This document shows, one piece after another, positions 1-5,000 of a stretch of 7,412 nt of DNA; position 1 is the stretch's first letter; the number at the start of each line of letters is the position of its first letter. The DNA is from Oscillospiraceae bacterium (GTDB lineage Bacteria; Bacillota; Clostridia; Oscillospirales; Acutalibacteraceae). The stretch lies in the NCBI GenBank assembly GCA_019417045.1, contig DXWE01000074.1, forward strand, positions 1 to 7,412. Reading direction: 5' to 3'. Made by a program: the position numbers and the translations under genes. The notes below the pieces were generated by a model. That model was not told where the DNA came from. It made no database searches and saw only the letters and a list, made by a program, of their open reading frames with translations.

Positions 1-146
1 CGCCTGCACTGCTCGAGGAGTGCCGCAGCTATTTTACACCGCTGATCGGCACCGACCGGCTGGTGAGCGGGGGGATCGGCTGTATCGTCGGCACCCATGC
101 AGGACCCGGCGCGACGGGGTTTGCCTATGTGGAGGCGGCCCGGTGA
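1..146 (+). CDS. DegV family protein, C-terminal fragment (5' end outside window)
   Basis: An open frame enters from the left edge (first complete codon at 3) and ends at TGA 144-146, giving 47 residues. The end reads GGIGCIVGTHAGPGATGFAY. This matches the usual DegV C-terminus, in which a glycine-rich strand is followed by G-x-H-x-GPGA and a hydrophobic stretch. DegV proteins bind fatty acids and act in the cytoplasm; in Gram-positive bacteria the related FakB proteins present the fatty acid to the kinase FakA. Here only the last part of the C-terminal domain is visible, so ligand-binding residues of the N-terminal domain cannot be checked. No clear terminator follows, so transcription might continue toward the small gene at 373. 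The family call rests on a short motif, but the H-x-GPGA context is distinctive. Confidence 0.75.
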   Translation, partial: PALLEECRSYFTPLIGTDRLVSGGIGCIVGTHAGPGATGFAYVEAAR

Positions 147-321
147 CAGTCGGGAAAGTGGCGGCTGTCCCTGTGAAACGGGCCCGCTGTGCCCGGTGAG
201 GGGATGGCGGCGCCGGCCGGCGCCGGAGGCGGCGAGCGGGCTGCCGGGCTGTCGGGAAGCCGCGCGCCATCAGGCGGCCGGAGCAAAAAAACAGAAAAAT
301 AAGGTAACCGATTGACGTACA
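147..321. other. Intergenic stretch with GC palindrome and A-rich segment
   Basis: No credible gene lies between the DegV stop and the leader of the small protein. The short open frames here are GC-rich, have skewed Arg/Pro/Gly composition and lack convincing ribosome binding sites. The stretch contains a very GC-rich block (about 200-280) and then an A-rich segment (284-302) just before a TTGACG hexamer at 312-317. The A-rich segment could hold a -10-like element, but I could not pair a good -35 and -10 at normal spacing, so no promoter is called. No hairpin followed by a T run on the plus strand was found to end the DegV transcript. Confidence 0.5.
208..225. repeat. 18-bp perfect GC palindrome
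   Basis: Positions 208-225 are perfectly self-complementary (CGGCGCCGG|CCGGCGCCG) and consist only of G and C. In RNA this could fold into a very stable hairpin or dimerise. No T run follows, so it is not a standard intrinsic terminator. It may slow polymerase or protect the 3' end of the degV message, or simply reflect base composition. Confidence 0.5.
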
Positions 322-372
322 TACTCGCCGGATCCTCGGGGACACTACTCTCGGAAAGGCGAGTGAGAGGTC
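322..372 (+). promoter_or_regulatory. Candidate structured 5' leader before the 79-residue gene
   Basis: ACTCGCC (323-329) pairs perfectly with GGCGAGT (358-364), a 7-bp stem that a T-G pair (322/365) can extend. It encloses a 28-nt loop that includes GGATCC and a purine-rich GGAAA end. The stem ends one base before, or overlaps by one base, the purine run GAGAGG (365-370), which lies only 2 nt before the ATG at 373. The only Shine-Dalgarno-like sequence therefore sits unusually close to the start and directly beside the stem. Folding or ligand/protein binding could influence initiation. I do not recognise the motif as a named riboswitch; the complementarity is seen and the regulatory role is inferred. 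Confidence 0.4.
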
Positions 373-612
373 ATGAAAAAAGGAAAACTGCCCCGAAATG
401 AAGCGGGCAAGGAGCTGTTTCAAAATCTGCAACCGGTGGCCTCTACCACCGAATGCACCGGACTGATCCCTGCCGCGCCCGGCTCCGAGCCGGAGATGGA
501 TTCTTATACCGACATCTATGACGTGCCGCTGGATCTGCACCCGCAGCCGGCGCCGAAGGACGTGAAAGAGGGGCACGCGTCCAAAAAACACGACAGAGCG
601 GACAACACGTGA
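373..612 (+). CDS. Small conserved-looking hypothetical protein (79 aa)
   Basis: This encodes a 79-residue soluble, polar protein with no signal peptide or membrane segment. ATG 373 is the only plausible start: an in-frame TGA lies at 364-366 and the next Met is residue 42. The N-terminal half has an amphipathic stretch followed by ECTGLIPA (residues 27-34). A second motif, YTDIYDVP, is at residues 45-52. The last 25 residues are charged and look disordered. The compact CTGLIP and YxxIYDVP motifs resemble small uncharacterised clostridial proteins as I remember them, but I cannot name a family or function. A strong terminator overlaps the stop codon region, so this is the last gene of its transcript. 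The candidate leader hairpin and closely spaced SD upstream suggest translational control. Cys28 is the only cysteine. Confidence 0.75.
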   Translation: MKKGKLPRNEAGKELFQNLQPVASTTECTGLIPAAPGSEPEMDSYTDIYDVPLDLHPQPAPKDVKEGHASKKHDRADNT

Positions 613-659
613 GCGAAATTCCCGGAGGACCGGTTCCTCCGGGAATTTTCGCGTTTTTT
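613..659 (+). terminator. Strong intrinsic terminator after the 79-aa gene
   Basis: Positions 615-629 pair with 635-649 across a 5-nt loop (630-634). All pairs are Watson-Crick except a G-T at the base. The outer GCGA/TCGC bases (613-616 and 649-652) can extend the stem with a small shift. A run of six T (654-659) follows. It begins right after the TGA at 610-612 and should end transcription from the left. Confidence 0.93.
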
Positions 660-690
660 GGGGGGCAGATCTTGGCCGGGGATGTTGTAT

Positions 691-715
691 GCCTTGCAAG
701 CGCTTTTTACAAGGC
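691..715. promoter_or_regulatory. LacI/CcpA (cre)-like operator candidate
   Basis: The 14-mer at 695-708 (TGCAAGCGCTTTTT) matches the left half and centre of the catabolite-response consensus TGNAANCGNTTNCA at 10 of 12 defined positions; the last two (CA) are missing. The palindrome AAGCGCTT at 698-705 is the type of core bound by LacI-family regulators. Flanking GCCTTG (691-696) and CAAGGC (710-715) also form an offset inverted repeat. No gene starts nearby on either strand, so any function is uncertain. Confidence 0.3.
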
Positions 716-761
716 GGGGAACGGAGGCCGGGTAAATGGGAAAGAGAGGCGGCGCGGGAAA

Positions 762-799
762 AAGAGGCGGCGCAGACCGGTTGGCCTGCGCCGCCTTTT
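762..799 (-). terminator. Bidirectional terminator hairpin, probable end of the lacI transcript
   Basis: Positions 762-775 pair with 786-799 over a 10-nt loop (776-785), with a GC-rich core of AGGCGGCGCAG and its complement. Read on the minus strand, the hairpin is followed by a five-T run (complement of 759-763). Read on the plus strand, it ends in TTTT. It lies about 165 bp beyond the stop of the minus-strand regulator and is the best terminator for that gene, while also backing up the terminator at 613-659. Confidence 0.65.
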
Positions 800-874
800 A
801 AGGTTGTGCGGTATTCTGGGGTTGCGCGTTCAGGGGGTGTGTGTTTAACGGGAAAACCGCGTGCGTCCCCTGCG

Positions 875-901
875 AAAGGCCGCGGTGCGGCGGCCTTTTT
901 T
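875..901 (+). terminator. Terminator-like hairpin facing lacI
   Basis: AAAGGCCGC (875-883) pairs with GCGGCCTTT (890-898) over a 6-nt loop, and six T residues (896-901) follow on the plus strand. On the minus strand only three T follow. It is oriented to stop rightward transcription from entering the regulator gene antisense. No rightward gene lies between it and the terminator at 613-659. Confidence 0.6.
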
Positions 902-963
902 GATGGGGCCCGACCTCTTTGGAGTACACGGCTTTTGGGGGATGCACGTATCTTTGGCACGCT

Positions 964-1956
964 TTACAGGTTCAGTTTGCAGGAGTTGCGGGAGATCAGG
1001 GTGGGTTCGAGCGTCTCCACCTTGCCGCCGCTGCGGTACCGGATGGTGTCGAGCAGTGTCCGTGCGGCGATCGCCCCCACCTTGCTGACAGGGTTGGACA
1101 CCGTGGAGAGCGACGGCCGGACGTATTCCGCGAGATCGATGTTGTCGTAGCCGATCACGCTCACGTCGTTCGGGACATTGTAGTTCGCGTCCCGCAGCGC
1201 CCGGATGCAGGCGATCGCCATCTGGTCGTTCGAAGCGAAAAACGCGTCCGGCGGATGGCGGTGTTCCTCGAGATAGACCCACACGGCGTTGTACGCGCTC
1301 TTCTCGTTGTAAAAGCCGTACAACATGTCCTCCTCATGGACCGGCAGGTTGTTCTGGGCCATCGCCGCCCGGTACCCCTCGTATCGCTGGGTATCGTCAT
1401 ATGACGCCCAGCCATGGATGAAACCGATCCGCCGGTGCCCGAGCTTGATGAGGTATTCCGTGGCCATATATCCGCCCTGCCGGTCGTTGGTCAACACGCT
1501 CGAGACGGTCGGCGCCGTGACGACCCGGTCGAGAAAGACCATTGGCAGTTTCTGCCGAATCAGTCGGTCGACCAGCGCGTCGCTGACCGTGTTGTTGCGG
1601 ATGATCGCCCCGTCGATCCGCTCCCCGAGCAGCAGCTGTTCCATCTGCTTGACCGTCTGAGCGCTGTTGATATTGATGGAGACGCCGTAGTCGTTGCGGG
1701 CGCACTCCTTATACACCGCGTGCGCCAGCGTGCTGTAATACGGACCGGTGATACTCGTCACAAACAGGCCGATCAGGCCCGTGTGCTTGGATTTCAGGTA
1801 GCGGCCGTTCAGATTGGGGACATACCCGAGCTGCTCGATCGCCTTGAGCACGCGTTGCCGGGTCGGCTCGCTCACCACGTCCACGTCGTTGATGACATTG
1901 GAAACCGTGGAGATCGCGACCCCCGCCTGCTTTGCAACGTCCTTGATCGTCACCAT
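964..1956 (-). CDS. LacI-family transcriptional regulator
   Basis: This 330-residue protein has the full LacI/GalR layout. An N-terminal helix-turn-helix occupies residues 2-25 (TIKDVAKQAGVAISTVSNVI), followed by a hinge at 47-55. The periplasmic-binding-protein-like sugar-binding core runs from about 59 to 328. Core hallmarks are TGLIGL (59-64), KLGHRRIGFI (171-180), ASNDQMA (241-247) and VIGYDNIDLAEYVRPSLSTV (267-286). The protein should bind a palindromic operator as a dimer and release or bind DNA in response to a small sugar. The ligand cannot be told from sequence. The hinge reads PNLNGRYL where the family usually has PNxxARxL, so Ala is Gly51; Leu54, the residue that intercalates in the minor groove, is kept. 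The ATG at 1956 has an AAGGAG at good spacing. The gene lies 91 bp downstream of the large dockerin gene on the same strand, so that gene is a likely target. Confidence 0.97.
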   Translation of the reverse strand: MVTIKDVAKQAGVAISTVSNVINDVDVVSEPTRQRVLKAIEQLGYVPNLNGRYLKSKHTGLIGLFVTSITGPYYSTLAHAVYKECARNDYGVSININSAQTVKQMEQLLLGERIDGAIIRNNTVSDALVDRLIRQKLPMVFLDRVVTAPTVSSVLTNDRQGGYMATEYLIKLGHRRIGFIHGWASYDDTQRYEGYRAAMAQNNLPVHEEDMLYGFYNEKSAYNAVWVYLEEHRHPPDAFFASNDQMAIACIRALRDANYNVPNDVSVIGYDNIDLAEYVRPSLSTVSNPVSKVGAIAARTLLDTIRYRSGGKVETLEPTLISRNSCKLNL

Positions 1957-1964
1957 AGGGAAAA

Positions 1965-1970
1965 CTCCTT
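1965..1970 (-). promoter_or_regulatory. Ribosome binding site of the LacI-family gene
   Basis: The complement reads AAGGAG eight bases before the ATG (complement of 1954-1956), which supports this start. It sits directly after the hairpin at 1982-2016, so translation of the regulator depends on transcripts passing or starting beyond that structure. Confidence 0.85.
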
Positions 1971-1973
1971 TGC

Positions 1974-2016
1974 AAAAGGGCGGGCAGCCCCCTATCAGGG
2001 GGATAGGGGGCTGCCC
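1974..2016 (-). terminator. Hairpin terminator/attenuator between the dockerin gene and lacI
   Basis: Positions 1982-1996 and 2002-2016 form a perfect 15-bp stem with a 5-nt loop. On the minus strand it is followed by GCCC and then TTTT (complement of 1974-1977). It lies 31 bp beyond the stop of the large gene and just ahead of the lacI ribosome binding site. The T run is short and displaced by four bases, so termination may be partial. Alternatively it stabilises the 3' end of the large mRNA. Confidence 0.75.
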
Positions 2017-2047
2017 ACAGGGAAACGGGATTTGTTGGACCGGCCGG

Positions 2048-5000
2048 TTATGCCAGTTCCACCGTCATCTGCAGAATCTTTCGGGCGTCGTTGCTGTTGA
2101 TCACGCCGTCCTCTGTGACGTCCGCCGCGATCAGCTCGTCGCCTTCCAGCGAGATGAGCTCCACCGTGTGCTGCAGCACCAGACGCGCGTCACTGCTGTT
2201 GATATGCCCGTCGTTGTTCACGTCGCCGAGCGTCACATCGCTGCCGCCGGTCAGATAGTCGTCGTCCCACTCCTCGGTGAAGTTGATGTGGATCACGTCG
2301 ATATCCACGTCGCCGAGCTTCGCCACGGACTTCGAGAACGCGATCGTGTTCAGCCCCTCGATCAGCGTCACCGGCACCTGCACGGTCTTCCAGGAGGAGG
2401 TACCCGTACCGTAGTCCACCATGCCGACATCCACGCCGTTGATGGCCAGGTTGTGCTGGGCCAGGTTGCCGTTGTCCGAATAGACCTTCGTCACACGGTA
2501 CCGCACGGTCATCGTGTAGTCACCCGCTTTTTCCGCATCCACGGTGAAGCGCAGGCGGGAGGCGTATTCCGGATTGTCGTTGTCCCAGATGTTGGTGACA
2601 TACCCGGTGCCGTCGTCCTCCAGATTGATCTTGCAGCGATAGGCCTCCGCCCACTCGGCCTCATAGTAGCCGCGGTCGGTATTGGAATCCTTGTTGACCC
2701 GGGTGAGAACCGTCGGGATCTCGATGTAGTCGAGGTCGAGATAGAGGTTGGCGTCGTCGCTGCCGCGCACGGTCAGCGCGTTCTCGCCCGCCTCCAGCTG
2801 GATCTTGACGGACACTTCCTCATACGTGTTCATGCTCGCGGTCTTCGCGACCGGCGTGATCGTGTAGTGTTCGCCCGCGAACACGATCAGCGGCAGGTTG
2901 TCGGTGTTGGTGGCATAGCCGATCTTCACCGTGTAGATGCCCGCCTGCGGAGCATTGAGGATGAACTTGACGTTCGGCGCCGGGGTGCCGGCCATATAGG
3001 TCAGCTTCTGGCCGCCGGACGCGGCCGGGTCGCTCGAGATCTGGCCGGAGGAGAGCAGGCCGCTCTCCGCCTCAATGCGGGTGAAGGTGTCGGTCGTGTC
3101 CTCCGGCGGGGTCGCCGGGGTGGTCGCGTCGACATACGCCTTGTACAGATCCGCATACGCCTGGGTCAGCTCCGCCTGGGTCAGTTTGCCCGCGAGCGCC
3201 TCCTTGGCCGCGGCCACCGCGTCCGGGATCAGCTCCTGGCCCTCGATCTCGGCCACGAGGTTCTCGAGACACGTGCGGTCAAGCGTGACGACATCCGTCT
3301 TCGCCTTCTCGGCCAGCAGCAGCGCTTTTGCGGCGAGCATCGGCTTGTCGGCCTCGTCCGCCGATTCGATCGCCGCAATGGCCGCCTTCAGATCGTCCAG
3401 CCGATCCTGGCGCAGGTCGCCTTCGACCTCGCCCACCTTGCCGGCAATCTCTTCCACGGCCGCATTCAGCTGTTCGAGCGCCGCGTCCACATCCGAGACC
3501 GTGGAGACGGCAACGCTCTTGAAGTGCACCGTCTTGCTGCCGGTGGTGCCGACCAGCTCGAAGGTGTACAGCGCGTTTGCATCCAGCCCTTCCACCGTGA
3601 ACTTGTTGCCGTCCGCCGTCAGGGTCAGGGTGGTGGTCTCGCCGTTCACGGTCTGGTTCACCTTAAAGGTGAGGGTCTGACCCGCGTACTGCGCGTCGCT
3701 GAGGATGTTGCCAAAATCAATGGTCGCCGTCGTGCCGTCCACGGTCACGACCGGGGCCAGGTTGTCGTACTCCTCGCCGGAGGTGAGGGACTCATTGCGG
3801 AAGGTCTTGTTGTCGATCCCGCCGTTCGACACGCCGAGCGCGTCGCACAGCAGCCGCGCCGCTTCCGCGTGCGCCACGCTGTTCATAAACCCGTCATCCG
3901 TGAACCAGTTGCGCTTGACCTGTTCGGACTGGGCGGCCGCGTCGGTGAAGTAGAGGTTGAAGTCAACCAGCGGCAGGCCGTACTGGTCCGCGAACTCGCG
4001 CGTCCACTGCGCGTAGTCGGAGACGATGCTGTTTTGCGCTTCATTCTGCCCGTACATCGGGGCCGGGGTGATGAGCAGCACCCGGCTGTTGTTGCGGATC
4101 AGCGCCTTCGACACGAACTCGTACAGCGACTGCTTGAACGCCGTCTCATCCGTATCGATCAGCCGGTTGCCCCAGCTGTCGAACACCTCCGGCATCAGGA
4201 CGACCACTTCGCCGCCCTTGAAGTTCGGGTTCTCGAGCGCCGCGGTCAGATCGGCCATGCTGCCGGTGAAGGTGGCCTGCCGGCCGTTGACATTGCTCGT
4301 ATAGAAATAGTTGATGAAGTTGCGCTCGATGACCGTGTCCATCGTGCCGAGCACGTTTGCACCGCCGTAGAACACAAAGTCCGTGTTGGCGTTCTTCGCC
4401 GAGGCGATCCCGCTGAAGGTGCTCTCCGGATAGGAGACGCGCCCGGAGGACTCGTACTGCGCCTGCGCTTCGGTCAGGGACTGGTCATAGAACCGCACAT
4501 ACTCGATCGTGCCCTTCGCATACGCGCTGTAAGTGCCGCTGTATTTCTGCGCGCCGATCGTGATGGCGTCGAGCAGCGGGAGCAGCAGCCCATCTTCCGG
4601 CATCTCGGACATCTTGTCACCGACCGCGTCCGCGTTGCGCAGGTCGAACGTGACCGACTTGATCAGCACGCCGTTGAGATACGTGTCGATCTTGCGGGCG
4701 AACTCGTCGCCCTCCACGCGGGACAGGTTATAGACAATATAGCCCTTGTCGCCGTTTGCCAACTTCACGCTGTTGTTGTACGACCGTACCCAGTCGCCCT
4801 TGATGTTGTCGGTGATACCGAGATCGTTGTGCTCCGAGGAGTCGTTCACCGAGAAGTAGAGCTTGTTCTGGTACATCGCGACCACAATGCCCGCACGGCT
4901 GTTGTTCGGGTACGCGTCGGACGTCGCGGTGATGTACCGCACCGTGCCGTTCGCATTCTCAAAGTTGACGCTCGTGGAGATCGCGAAGCTGTCAAACTTC

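Larger units (their letters stand above)
660..963. other. Gene-free convergent junction
   Basis: This stretch separates the rightward small gene from the leftward lacI-type gene. I see no gene in it: its open frames are low-complexity and cross hairpins. It holds an operator-like sequence near 691-715 and two terminator-like hairpins at 762-799 and 875-901, described separately. No tRNA or known RNA motif was recognised in the rest. Confidence 0.6.

Noticed and set aside
208..225. GC palindrome as the degV terminator
   Set aside because: It is followed by GGAGGCGG rather than a T run, so it does not fit an intrinsic terminator.
312..317. TTGACG as a -35 promoter element
   Set aside because: The bases 16-18 nt downstream (around 334-341) are GC-rich with nothing like TATAAT, so a complete sigma-A promoter cannot be supported.
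609..848. Plus-strand 79-codon frame starting at 609
   Set aside because: It begins inside the stop region of the 79-aa gene and runs through two terminator hairpins. The Arg/Gly/Lys-rich product looks like a shadow of base composition.
34..960. Minus-strand open frame of 308 codons at the left end
   Set aside because: The product is an Arg/Pro/Ser-rich low-complexity translation. It crosses the DegV tail, the 79-aa gene and several terminator hairpins, and has no domain.
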